DNA of 64,000 bases from Pseudopyrenochaeta lycopersici (lineage: Eukaryota; Ascomycota; Dothideomycetes; Pleosporales; Pseudopyrenochaetaceae). The notes under the pieces are model-generated. The model had not been told where the DNA came from. It did not search any database and saw nothing but the letters and a program-made list of their open reading frames with translations. Below are positions 46,556-57,824 of the stretch, one piece after another (positions within the stretch are counted from its first letter, which is position 1; each line of letters starts with the position of its first letter). The stretch covers positions 434,001 through 498,000 of the forward strand of contig NHZP01000015.1 of assembly GCA_003313425.1 (NCBI GenBank), read 5' to 3'. A program made the translations under genes and the position numbers.

Positions 46556-48475
46556 TTTGACGTCTCCTCATATATACGGGCATGAATGGTGAGCTAGGAG
46601 TGTGTTCACGGTTCGCATCTCTGGGAAGTAAGGTTTCATTTAGCATCCATATCTCAGCCTTGCGAGTGTAGCCCTCTTTCTCTTGGTAACTGCTTTTGGG
46701 CTTATGTCACTTCCCAATGCGGCTGTGGCATATAATGGTAGGCTGAAATTGAGTGCACTGATTGGAAGTTGTTTTATTTGATTGCTCTAGTCGCATCCTT
46801 CAGCCTTGCCACGACGATCTTGGACGAAACGGTATCTACCAACGTGTCTGGCACAAAGCTTACCAAACCTCCACCCTCGGCAATGAGGCAAAATCGTAAG
46901 CAGCCTAGAGGTAATGAGGGAAAATATGCACGCGACAAGACTGCAGATGTTATGTTCAGTCGTTGGGACCAGATATATGTTCACTCGTTGCTCAGGTCGC
47001 ACCGCCACGCCCCACTCTGCTCACTTTGAGCTCACCCTTCTATCTAAACTCTGTTGGCCTCACGGTTATAGAGACCGCTGGTCCACTTGTGGTCGCGTCA
47101 TTTTGCCACTCTACGCGAAAGACAGCCCTAGATTGGGCTGACTATGAAGCCCAAAACTGGGCCACTGCATGAAAGTGGTAGCGGTGGTATAAGAATGGGC
47201 CCATTCAGGAAATAGCCTGTTTCTGGGGCTTGCGGGTTTTTGCAGGTCTCGTTCATCAAGATTGGGAGCTGACTTGAAACCTGGTTGTTGATGTGTAGCC
47301 CGATTCGCTTGGCTGATCAGCTACTCCTTGGACAAATCTTAGATATATGTTACATGAAGCTCGCTCTATCCGCCCTGTATAAAAAGCTTGCGCTTCATAA
47401 ATTAATGTTATTTAATACGTTGAGAAGCTTTAGGGACAGCGCAATGCTGATGTTGTTGTCGTAGTGGGCTGGTTATTGACGGTAGTAGTACAATGGACCA
47501 CCTGGCCAGCATTTGAAGTCTTTTATTCCAAAGGTATCATGTCTAGCAATCGAAAGACCATCCATTTTACTCAGTCTATCAACGTTATCATAAGTTGCCT
47601 GGATGGTTAACATTCCTTTGTTATTGTCTCGCAGCATAAAATTTAGAGCGCTATCTTACCATGCTACTGCTTAAACTGTATAATAGCATCTATAGTGTGT
47701 TAGAGTGACGGGGAAGAGGGGCTGATGTATCAGTCAGAATGATGCTCCGAGGGGGTGTGGGACACAGAGAAAGGCGTGAATTAGGGAAGAGAAAGGGCTG
47801 GTTACATATACGAGGAATCTAAGCTCCAAGGGATCTTTAGGGTCTTAGCATAGGGGAAGAAGGGATAGGATATTAAGTGGTAATCTAGATAATCAGTTAC
47901 TACTTCCTCCAGTCTAGTGTTAAGCTCACTCTAATACCCCATAATAATATTTGTACTAAGTCACTAGTCTATTTCTTAGAAAGAAAATCTTTTAATATCT
48001 TTATTTTACTAGTTATGCATTAAACAACATCCTCGAGGCGGATTGGACTCATGTAATTCCTTCACCTCTCTTACAGCACGAAAGTCCTGCGTGGCTTGCT
48101 TGCTCGTTCTTCTGCCATTTTCTGCTCCTCGATTCAACAGCACTTGTACCAAGACTATGGGTTCCTCCCACGCGCGTGCCCAGCTGTGCCCGCTTCTATA
48201 TGGATATCCCATGGTTGATGTCAGAAAAACGCCATTGGTATGCAAGAATAACTCAAATCCAAAGGCGAGGTGATCCGATGAAAATGACTATACACACTTT
48301 GCCAGGAATGCTGGTCTTGTGAAATCAAAACGCCGATGATTCCTTCTCAGGATATGCAGAAAGTAGAAATGAATATGCGTCATTATCTGTCGAGACTGAC
48401 TGCCTGCAAGTCCAGAAACGACAACGAAAGGTAATTTAGTGCCGGTACAGTGTACGGTCAGAGTTTCAGATGCTG
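46556..48475. other. Intergenic, partly AT-rich, with one orphan frame
   Basis: About 1.9 kb. 47640-48010 is TA-rich (e.g. AATAATATTTG, CTAATACCCC) and RIP-like. Apart from the orphan minus frame at 47473-47655 nothing coding was recognised. Confidence 0.45.
47473..47655 (-). CDS. Orphan C-terminal reading frame, possibly the last exon of a decayed gene
   Basis: A 60-codon minus-strand frame ending in TAA. It reads with protein-like composition, for example NNKGMLTIQATYDNVDRLSK and MDGLSIARHDTFGIKDF, then KCWPGGPLYYYRQ at the end. An AG just inside its upstream border (TGGTAAG/AT) could be an acceptor, but the flank toward higher coordinates is TA-rich and shows no exon. I do not recognise a family. 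It may be the surviving 3' exon of a gene damaged by RIP, or chance. Confidence 0.25.
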   Translation of the reverse strand, partial: DSALNFMLRDNNKGMLTIQATYDNVDRLSKMDGLSIARHDTFGIKDFKCWPGGPLYYYRQ

Positions 48476-51400
48476 TCATGGCCGCTTCTTCATCTCACTG
48501 TCCAAATCACTACTCTTCAACAAAGTGCTAATCCTCTTTGTCGTCGCCTTGGAAGCATTGAAGTGTATTGCTACAAGCCAGGCGCAGAGGATGTTGGCGA
48601 GATGGTGAAGGACATATGCATATGTAACGCCATAAACAGCAGCATATGCGCCAATCGAAAACAGGAAGACATTGGTAAATAGGGACAAGCGAGACTCAAC
48701 CCTTGGAACCATGCGGCCCGTACTGAGTGTCTCCACAAGGAAGATGAATGGCATGACAGAAAGGATGTTATGGTGTGACGAAAATGGTGTGAGCCAGTGG
48801 ACGGCAAGATTCCGTACCCAGACGACGAGGACTGGAAGGTTGATCGGCAGTATCCAGATCATGAGAATGAGAATGGAGTGTGCGTAGTTGTAAAAGTTGT
48901 AGTTTGATTCGAGGCTTGTATCTTTGGCCAACCGGAAGCCGCGTACGCAAGTTGCGATCTGCACCAGACAGAGTACCATGTATGCGAAGTGGTACGGTAT
49001 GACCGTTGAAACAAGTGATAGGAGGATGGAGGTTGTGATGATTCTCTGCCGGGTTGATGTGACAGCAAAAGCTGATGGTGCCCTCTTTGCCTCTTCGTTT
49101 CGAAGGGTGGAGGACTGGAAGAAGGAGTAGAGAAATGCGAAGATGGATTCGAGCAGAAGCGCAACGTAGTTGACAGCAACACATACTCCAGTACACATCA
49201 GTCCAAACAACGGAACCAGGAACCAGAAAAATGGGTCGTCTGATCCAAGTAGCAATTCATGGTTGGCATCATCGAACATTGATGTGGCGTTGGAAGGGGC
49301 TGAACTGAGCGGCAGGTACTTCATGGACTGGTGACGGGCTCCGGCAAGAGTTATTGAGAGGAATGTCAGGGCGGCCAAAGCAAGGGGAAGCGATGTGCCG
49401 AGGCATTCGTTCAGTCCTTGAGCAAAGCTCATGAACACACCAGTCTCGTCGTATGTTCTGAACTGCTGGCGCAAGACTAGGGCGACAATGAGGAGTGGGA
49501 AGGCTGCAAAGACGATGCGGTAACGCATCCACAGCTTTCCTGCACTGCCTAAAATATCTACTTCCAGAGTAATGTCCACGCTGCTGTCACAGGTGGGGTC
49601 TGACCAGATCTGGAAAGACAAACCGTTCGTAGGCTGCTTGGCGTGCAGTGCCGGCGGCATGTACGGCGACACACCATGAAGATTGATATCTGCATCCTTC
49701 ATATTGACGAAGAACTTGCTTTCGTAGACATCAGTGATGTGTTGCCGCAGTAGAGGAGCAAAGAGCTCTCCCCTGTCACACGATCGCTCACTAATGTGGA
49801 TTTTGTAGGCCAGGAGACTGGAGTGCAACGCTGGAACGTTCATGTCCGTTACCAAAGGGCGTCGTGCAGGAAGTCGGAGCGATAATCCAGTCATCAATAG
49901 GCGCTGCAGGCCAATGTCGATCTTGACTTGAGAATCGGAGGCATTGCTGAACTCTGCCACAACCCATCCGGTACCGCGTTCCCCAGCCTTGTCAACAACA
50001 GCAACAAACTGGTGCTCTGTAAGGTCATTAAGGTCGTATTGCAGATACGAGAATGGACGCTCGTCCGTTTTGAAAGGGAAGGTGGATTGATGCGTAGATG
50101 CAGGGAGAGTGATAACGTCCGAGGCGGCATTTTTGCAAGCCAATCTTGTCGCACCGGAACTATCACCTGAGAGGTCCATGTTCATAGAAAACAGCGTCGT
50201 CGACTGGCCAGGTTGTGATGGGAACCCACTGCAGAAGAGTACTTCGAGCATACCATGTTCGCCCAGTGGGTCCAGCCTCTCGTTGGTCAACAGAGTAAAT
50301 TTCCGTCCTTGTGCATCCTGTGGTGGTACTGGGAGCAGATAAGCGTTCGGTCGCTGTTTCGATTTTCCAAGACTTCTAAGCACGAGCTTCTCGCCCTGAG
50401 AAACGACTGCGCTATCTTCTTCCAGAGTAAGCAGCGTCTTCGCCTCGGTGTGCGGCAGCGTCTTCTCCGTAATATCCTCGAGACCGGTCAGGAACCACTT
50501 TTTGAAACTGCGCATGCGCTCCGCTCGTGAGACAGTCTGTGTAGCTCTTGATACATCGATTACGTCGTACAAGGCGCGTACGACACTCTTCCTGTTCTGG
50601 TCACACCAGGTGATGGCCAAGTGATCCATGCCGGTCCAGACATTTGGCATAGAAGACGTGAAGACGGTGAAGCCGTGGGTCTCAGGAACCAATGATTCGA
50701 TACTGGCATAATCCGAAGAGACGATTGTATCTAGACCTCCGCCCGCAATTGAGATGAGGGTGACGTGCCACAACGGGTTATCTATGGCCCACTTCTGCGA
50801 GTAAGAGTGTCGCCAATAGTCATTGACCCCTTTGTAGGTGCGGACAATGTCTCCATCGAACGAGACTGGTGGCCGAGCGTGTGGCGCGGCAAGCGTGATG
50901 ATAGTGTTGATCGAGTTGGATTGATAGTTTGGCATTGTGAGCATGGTCCGAGCAACTACGCCCCCCATTGAATGTCCGACTATGATGACTGAGGTGGGGT
51001 CCGGCAAACTTGAGTCGCGACGGAAGTGGCCGGGGGTATGGTATAGGGATAGAATGTATGTTATAGCATCATTGAGATATTCGGCCTGGTCTAGCAATGT
51101 TTGCCCGTGAAATGCAGTGATATCTTCATTGAAGTCGACTGAAAAGAAGTCTAGCGGTCTCTTGCCCGCTTTACTCGCGCCGGGTTCGAGTTGAACATTA
51201 TTGTGATAGTGGTAAGCTGCTTCAGAAGCGAGTGACCGCACTTGCTTGTAGCTGCCTGCGTTTCCAGGAATGAAGAGCACGGGTACGCCCTTTACCTGTG
51301 AACTGTTAGCCTTGTATTTTGCCGTGGAGGGCACGTTGGTGTACCGTGAACTCATCGTCTATGCCACCCTCACGGTACAGATATAGCGAGTATTTGGTCG

Positions 51401-51935
51401 CGAAGCGGGTGTGCTCGGTGTCAAAATCTTTGTATTGCATGAAGCCGGGCCGCATGTACGACATCTCGCAGCCCTTGGCATCCAATTGCCTTGTCAAGAA
51501 TGAGTGTCCCATGAGGAATAATGCAGCAAAACCCAGCAGCATAGTCGCCAGTGTGGAAAGCGAGCACGCCCACGGGTTTCGCAATCGCTGTCGCCATTTG
51601 CTGTCCTGGCCCTCCATCATGCTGCTTGATGTAATATGCGTCGCCACTGTGGGCTTTGTAGGATCTGAAATTTGGCTCGACATGGACGGAGGCGTTGCGG
51701 CGAGTACAGAGGTATCGTGTGCGTGACCTTTTCCGGTCGAAGGTTGCTGGAAAGCAGCTTCCGCTTCCACCTCTCTGATATTTGCGTTCTTGAAGCCCTG
51801 TGCTTTCACGTCTATGCTCTCAGGTCGGTTGTCGAGCTCGTCGCCATGTTCTGGGGTTGCGGCGGATCGAGATTCGGCAAGCGCGGTGGTTTGGTCCTGC
51901 TGAGGCTTCTGACCTGCCAGCGGGCCCCGTAGCAT
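48476..51935 (-). CDS. BST1: GPI inositol-deacylase Bst1 (PGAP1 family)
   Basis: Two exons (51345-51935, 48476-51295) with a 49-nt intron encode 1136 residues, close to the 1000-1150 of fungal Bst1. The cytosolic N-terminus of about 120 residues leads to TM1 (ACSLSTLATMLLGFAALFLM). The lumenal lipase domain has CEMSYMRPGFMQY, KGVPVLFIPGNAGSYKQVRS and the nucleophile motif IIVGHSMGGVVART (Ser306). A beta-rich middle region is followed by a cluster of C-terminal membrane segments from about 690 (FAAFPLLIVALVL; LPLALAALTFLSITLAG; FWFLVPLFGLMCTGVCVAVN; NILCAWLVAI). Bst1 removes the acyl chain from the inositol of newly attached GPI anchors in the ER, a step needed for efficient export and for quality control of GPI proteins. 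The intron removes an in-frame stop. Confidence 0.96.
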
Positions 51936-53668
51936 TTAATCGCGTGCCCAGCACTGTCGTCGGTGCTCCTTTCTCCCAGAAATTGTGCTTTCCGCCTTAT
52001 TCCTGTGCGACGGTTGCTTCCGGGCGCTTCGTCCTGCGGCCGCTTGCCCACGCACTTTGCTAATTACCACGAACGAGCCTGAAGCGAGTGAAGGCGTTCA
52101 ATGGGGTGGAAATGACGGTTGTGTACGGTCGCAATGCAACAAGGGCTTGTTGAGGGCAGAGAATGCGCGCCGGTAGTACTTGGGTACTTGGGGACAGGGC
52201 GACGCAAGCTGCCAAGGCACGAGTCAATTCACAAGGTAAAGAGCGGCGGTCCAACGCAAGACCCTCTCAGTGGCCGATGTCCAATGCGGCTTCAACGGAT
52301 GACCCACAATGACGGCGATACCCCGGAGCATAAACAGAGCAGAGGGAAAAACAGGGGAAATGCACAGTGGTTCAGTTTAGACATGTTTTGCATGCTTCAC
52401 GCAGACTCTTTACAGCTCCTAGTTTGCAAGGCTGATGACAGGGGTCTACCAGAGCCGTGATGCAATCGCGCCGATCTTTTCAGGATGCGCTAAAATTGGC
52501 CGGCCGCCGCTGATGTGCCGAACCAGTCCAGTTAGCGGGCTTGGGGGTGGGATGAACGCCTTCGGAGATCAGGTGTTTACAGTTGCTTGGTCTCTCAGTA
52601 TCGTTCGCTATGACCAAAGTCCATCATCCCATGTCGTACTTGATCAAAGGGTTCACAAACCTGGTTTCAAACACCAGCTTACACCTCATGCACATGCTCG
52701 CTTAAGACAGCCACATCCGCAACTTACCTTGGAGCTGCGACGACTAACTCTTGTCTAGTCCAGCCCGCCTAACTCGCACTTCCAAGCATCCAAGTCTATG
52801 TCCTTTCCAGAACTTGAAACTACTCAATCGGGCCTTTCAACAATGACTTCAAAGATGAAACTGTGCGTGTTGAACTTATCAGAGCCTACCAGAGCTTATC
52901 TCCAGTGTGCTCCACCGCACCTTCCCGTGAACGATTCAATGCAAATAAGTACACGTAGTACGCCAGCACGTAAGGTCATGTGACTGTATAAAAGCCATAT
53001 GTCTGGGTTTTCTGAGCCAATTCCATGTCCTGCTCTATATACAATTTCTCTTAAGTACGCTCGACTCTTTGCCTCATGTCGGTTAATTTACGGAGATTCA
53101 CTCCAGCGCGCGGGAGTCTGCGGATGTCTGCCGGAATGGGAATCGTCTTGACAATCGATAGCGTGTCAGTCGCCTCACGCGACACCCTAAGGCACCCATT
53201 TTGAACGCATGGTGTGGAGACCCGGCATAAAAGCAAAGCCATGCGATCCGGCGATAAGACCTAACTGGTCGTTTCACAGGCGCTTGGCCATCTATCGTTT
53301 CTTGTGATCATATAAGCTATCATTTCCATTGGATGACGACTGCCTTCTGCGCTCCCCTGTTCTGCGAATATGCATATCGCGGTAATAGGTCCAGTCAAAC
53401 GCAGAAGATATGCCAGTGAATAGCCAAGCTCGGTGGTAACGTATTCCACCAGTCACCTGCAAAAAACCAGTCAACCGCAAGCCCCACCAAAATCGACGCG
53501 TCTCAGCGCGTTCAAACAATAATAGCTCCCCCACGAAGTCTCTCAATAGCCAATAGAGAGGCCAGGCTTATTGTAGCTATTTAAGTAGTTCAGAAAAAAA
53601 AAGGTATCTAGTATTAACTAAGCAGCTGCGCTATACCCTATCCCTAAGTCTACCCTCTAAGGCTTAGA

Positions 53669-53670
<2 letters not shown>

Positions 53671-53705
<35 letters not shown>
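53671..53705. repeat. AT dinucleotide microsatellite
   Basis: About 17 perfect AT units embedded in a TA-rich, RIP-like block; likely length-variable between strains. Confidence 0.9.
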
Positions 53706-53706
<1 letters not shown>

Positions 53707-53862
53707 TTATGTAAGTAAAGAGAAATAAGCTCTTTTAGCTATAAACTTATGTAAGTTTATACAATAGAAAGTAGAGAACATTGAGAAGTTTCCTCTCTAT
53801 AAAATAGTAGTAAAGCCTCTCTTACTTAAAAAGCGTAGCTTATTATCATACTTTTCTCTTTT

Positions 53863-54198
53863 TTAAGCGTATTCAGCTTCATCATTTCGGCGATGTTCCT
53901 CGAGGACATCTTCTCTTTTTACTTTACTTAGCGGCTTCTGCTTGCCTGAAGGGTCCCAGACATTGTGGTCATTCCAGAGATGAATCTCCGCGTTCTGCGT
54001 GCCATTCGAGGCAGTTGAGTGAGGGTTTGGCTTTCTACTATTAACGCAGACTTTGCAACCCCACCGCCGTTTCACATCATCGTCGCTCTTCTCGATATTG
54101 TAGCCGAAGTGCCAAATCCAGGACGAGGTAGACGCGCAACGCTGGGATCGAGTATATCCAGGGAAGCTTTTCCAAGGAAAAAAGTCCCACGAGTTCAT
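53863..54198 (-). pseudogene. Relic of a hAT-type transposase N-terminus (BED-like zinc finger)
   Basis: A 111-codon frame. Its middle reads RRWGCKVCVNSRKPNP, then TASNGTQNAEIHLWNDHNVW and DPSGKQ. The CxxC followed by HxxxxH (HLWNDH) is the BED zinc-finger pattern, and the order WxCxxC...GTxNxxxHL...DPSG is typical of the N-terminus of fungal hAT transposases. The frame ends in EYA-stop and runs straight into TA-rich sequence; the DDE catalytic domain and dimerisation domain are absent. This is a truncated copy, possibly destroyed by RIP. No terminal inverted repeats or target duplication could be identified by eye. Such a fragment could also have been co-opted, but nothing supports that. Confidence 0.6.
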
Positions 54199-54456
54199 CT
54201 CAACCTCCTGAGCCTGTGACTAGAGGAGAATAGGGTCGCTATTTGCTGTCTCAGCCATTCTGCGTACTTGAGATGCTTTTGCAGACCGACCCTTAAAACA
54301 CCCCTCGCACGCGGCACTAAAACGCGAACTTTCCATGAATCTATTCCACGCAACCCCGACATGGATGGATGGATTATATAATGCCTAGCACCGTGGAATG
54401 GGTGGAATGGATCGCCAGCCTGGCCACAGCCGCTAGGGAGAGAACAAGGGGAAACC

Positions 54457-54607
54457 CCGAAGCCTAATATGTAATTATGGGGAAATACCGAAGCTCTAAC
54501 ATGTAACTATGGGGAAGTCCCGAAGCCTAATATGTAATTATGGGGAAATCCCGAAGCTCTAACATGTAACTATGGGGAAGTCCCGAAGCCTAACGTGTAA
54601 CTCTGGG
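54457..54607. repeat. Minisatellite: alternating 31- and 32-bp units (A-B-A-B-A)
   Basis: Five tandem units beginning CCGAAGC. Type A (31 bp; 54457-54487, 54520-54550, and a partial, diverged unit from 54583) and type B (32 bp; 54488-54519, 54551-54582) alternate, so the true period is a 63-bp dimer. A1 and A2 differ at one base, B1 and B2 not at all. A and B differ mainly by C/T and G/A transitions plus a one-base indel. Confidence 0.9.
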
Positions 54608-55162
54608 TCACCGCGACAGAGGCCATGCTCACAACATCAATCTATCATGTTAAATCAGTTAAGCCAATACTAGTGCTCTGCTAGCGAACCAGTGAGATTT
54701 TAGAAAAACATTATAGTCATCGGACTGCGAGGATCTACCCTGCGTAGTGAAACAGCTTGTACTTGGTTAGTTGGCTGCTCTCACATCACTTGGATGGTGG
54801 CTATGCTATGATTACCCACAGTATCCGCGTATCTGTGCATACCTGATGAGCTCTCAGAGTGACGCGAGCACGGATGTGTTGATTATGAGGACAACGAGCG
54901 TAAACTTCTACTCGTACCAAGTCCATCAAGTACTAGTAAAGTTGCACCCCGGACCAACCCTTGAGCCACAACATTGCTTTGCGAAGACCCCGCACTCGAA
55001 TAAGCGGGACGCTCGGACGAAGCAGGGTCTAGTACCCTGTGTCTCTTAGCATCGAGATCTACAAGGACTATAATATATATAAGGTCTGCAATCTATCAAA
55101 CTCTACAGGCAACCTTCGTTTGTTTGCAGACATGATTATGCTTTGATTGAGACTTAAATACT

Positions 55163-56729
55163 ATGGCGTTCACCGTCTCTATACAGAGAGTCATTGCTCA
55201 ACATCCCTTCTTATTCATACTAGGAAGTCTCATTCTTCTGCTCGTTGGGATAATCATCAGGCGGATATACTTCCATCCTCTATCCGGCTATCCCGGACCA
55301 TTTCTAGCAAAGTTTACCCAATATTATCAATACAAGGGAGTCGTGAAGAGATCTAGCACCATTTTACAATATGAGCTGCTGCAGCGATACGGAAGCCCAT
55401 GCCGCATTGGTACCAACGACCTGATATTCTCTGATCTTCAGTCCATTACCGACATTTATGGACAGAGCTCTCAGACTTGTCTGAAATATCCAGGCCTCTA
55501 CCTACCGTTTTCGGCTACTGGAGCTCGCAATGTCTTCAATGTTATTGATAAGAGTGTACATAGTCGTTTCAGACGACTCTTGGCCAACGGATTTGCCGCC
55601 AGAACCCTGTTAGAAAGAGAAGAGCTGTTCATGGGCAAGATCAATGAATACATTGATGTCGCTTTTCGTCCAAAGGAAGGCCAAGTCTTTGATATCGCAC
55701 CGCAAACGCATCACCTTTTTCTTGATATAATCAGCTATCTCGGCTTCGGACAGTCTCTAAATACTCTGAGTGGTGAAAACCTTCAAGTGGAGGAGGATCT
55801 GAATGCTTTCGAGATAGCTGTGCCTGCGAAAGCAATGGCTCCTGGTATCGAGCACTTGCCGCTGAGTTATCTGCAGAATGCTCTGATGGGAGTTCGCCGC
55901 CTGGCAAATTTTAGCCACTTCATGGTCAATGACTACCTCCAACGACTATCAGGAAATTATGAAAAGGAGAATCTCAAACAGTCTCTGTTATACCGACTTG
56001 TCACTTCTACAGACGAACAATCCAACACTTCCTTGTCACAGATAGAACTCGAGGAGCATGCTATTATTTTCTTGGCTGCTGGGAGTGGAACCACTACTAC
56101 CGCCCTGATGTGGTTTCTATGGAAAGTAGGGCAACTTCCCGAAATCCGGGGACGACTTGTGAAAGAGATAAGAGAGGCTTTCCCCGACCCCGCCGTGAGT
56201 CCAACCTACGCGGAGGTGTCAAAGCTGGTGAGAACGCAACTCCTTTCAACCAGGTTCGCCGTCGTCAACCACTAACTTGTTTCAGCCCTACCTACAACAT
56301 GTGATGGATGAATCCTTACGTCTGTGGGGTCCATTGACGGTGAACAGCCCTCGCGTGTCGCCTGGGAAAGTGGTTGGAGGGCACTATATACCCGCCGGTA
56401 CAACAGTATCAAACAGTTCCTACACCACAGCACGAAATCCGACAGTATTCCCTAATCCAGACGTTTTTGACCCATCGCGGTGGGAAAACGCGACATCAAT
56501 GATGAGACTCATGAGCCGACCATTCAGCACTGGTCCGCGCAACTGCATAGGAAAGCATCTAGCGGAGATCAACCTAGCTCTCACCATCTCTCGGCTGTAT
56601 CAGCTCTACGATATCGTCCCAGATCCAAGCATGACGGAGGAGGTCATGCGGGTCAAAGACTTGGGGGTTCTTAAGCCGTGGGAAGACCGGTTACTGCTTG
56701 TAGCTACGCCGGCGAAGACCAAGAACTAA
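55163..56729 (+). CDS. Cytochrome P450 monooxygenase
   Basis: Two exons (55163-56227, 56286-56729) with a 58-nt intron encode 502 residues. An N-terminal anchor (FILGSLILLLVGIIIRRIYF) is followed by the proline hinge HPLSGYPGPF. The I-helix motif is FLAAGSGTTTTALMW (306-311), where the usual acidic residue before the threonine is replaced by glycine, as in a number of fungal P450s. The K-helix ExxR is DESLRLW (Glu364, Arg367), the PERF-type motif is VFDPSRWEN, and the heme loop is RPFSTGPRNCIGKHLA with Cys442 as ligand. It should hydroxylate a hydrophobic substrate at the ER membrane using P450 reductase; relatives of this kind act in secondary metabolism or detoxification. No biosynthetic partner gene lies nearby. 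It is bordered by repeats on the left. Confidence 0.95.
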
Positions 56730-57824
56730 GCATCTTGATGGCGGCCTATGAAATGAAATTGCTTCCAGTTTAAGGACTAAGTCCTGGAGTGAATGTTAGT
56801 ATTTGTAGTTAAAGAACCGTATACTCGCCCTTAAGAGAAGGTTTGAGGTATGTTGATAGCTGCACACAGTGTTTCACTGATAACTTAGTGTCGGTTTTGA
56901 ATATGCCATTGTTGTTAACAAATAAAATAAGTAGTAAAGGAGTCAGGTATGTAATGATGATTCTACATCACGATGATTCGGCATCCTATGCCGACCTGTC
57001 TGCATAGCATATTTGTTTATCACTGCAGTATCTGATCCGGGTTCCTGGCCAAAATTAACGCTGATTTAACAAAGATGAGGCCGGCTCTAATCTGAGATTT
57101 GATGTCGCTTTTCTAGAATTGGCTTTCAGCACAACATATACAGATTGTACCCAAGTTCGAATTCACTAATTCCCATAATCCGGAGACAAGGGACACTCCT
57201 GACCGCGGTCTTCGAATCTATCAGGTGCACCAGTAATAGACCATACCATCACGGATTAGACGCTCGTAAAATGTGTATCAAGAGAGTAGGGTTGTTATAT
57301 CAGCCTAGCGTAGTTCTTCTTGCTTGCGTCATGGGCTCAGGGCCAGCTCCAATGTTTTGTACCGACGGCTTGGCGACGCATTACTCTAATGTCACTGGCG
57401 ACTGTCCACAAGACATTCGGCAAAAAGCATAAAATGGACTGAAAGGTCCTGATTTAAGAGAATGTATAAGCTCATGATTTTGAGATATCATAGGCCTGGC
57501 TCCAAGGAAAGATGTTAGCATCTGGAATCAGATGCCAATGGATAGCTTGGAGTTTTCATAGGGACCTCGCTTTTGGCCTACCTTGTATTCAACAGTCGTC
57601 TTCTTGTGTTCACGGTTATACAAAGAAAGAGGGAGCTTCAGCCAGGAGGACATAGATATTATTGTCACGGTAACCACCGTTGTTCCCGATCAAAAGCAAA
57701 TTTATGCACCATGGTAAAGAGTGTCGTGCAAGACATGTTCATATACGAGTCAGGCTCATTTTAAATCTATAAGCTTATGAAATGATCCCGCTTGTGAGCG
57801 GTCATGCTCGTCAAACTCAAATAT
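56730..57824. other. Convergent 3' intergenic region; no gene seen
   Basis: 1.1 kb between the convergent P450 and TPR-protein genes. AT-rich in 56880-57130. A 95-codon frame at 57145-57432 lacks an ATG at its start and any recognisable feature. Confidence 0.5.

Larger units (their letters stand above)
51936..55162. other. Long repeat-bearing intergenic region
   Basis: 3.2 kb. The first 1.6 kb has normal composition but no supported gene. 53540-53870 is strongly TA-rich and contains an AT microsatellite. A hAT-type relic and a minisatellite follow, each listed separately. The final 500 bp hold the P450 promoter with a TATATATAAGG-like element (55073-55083). Confidence 0.5.
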
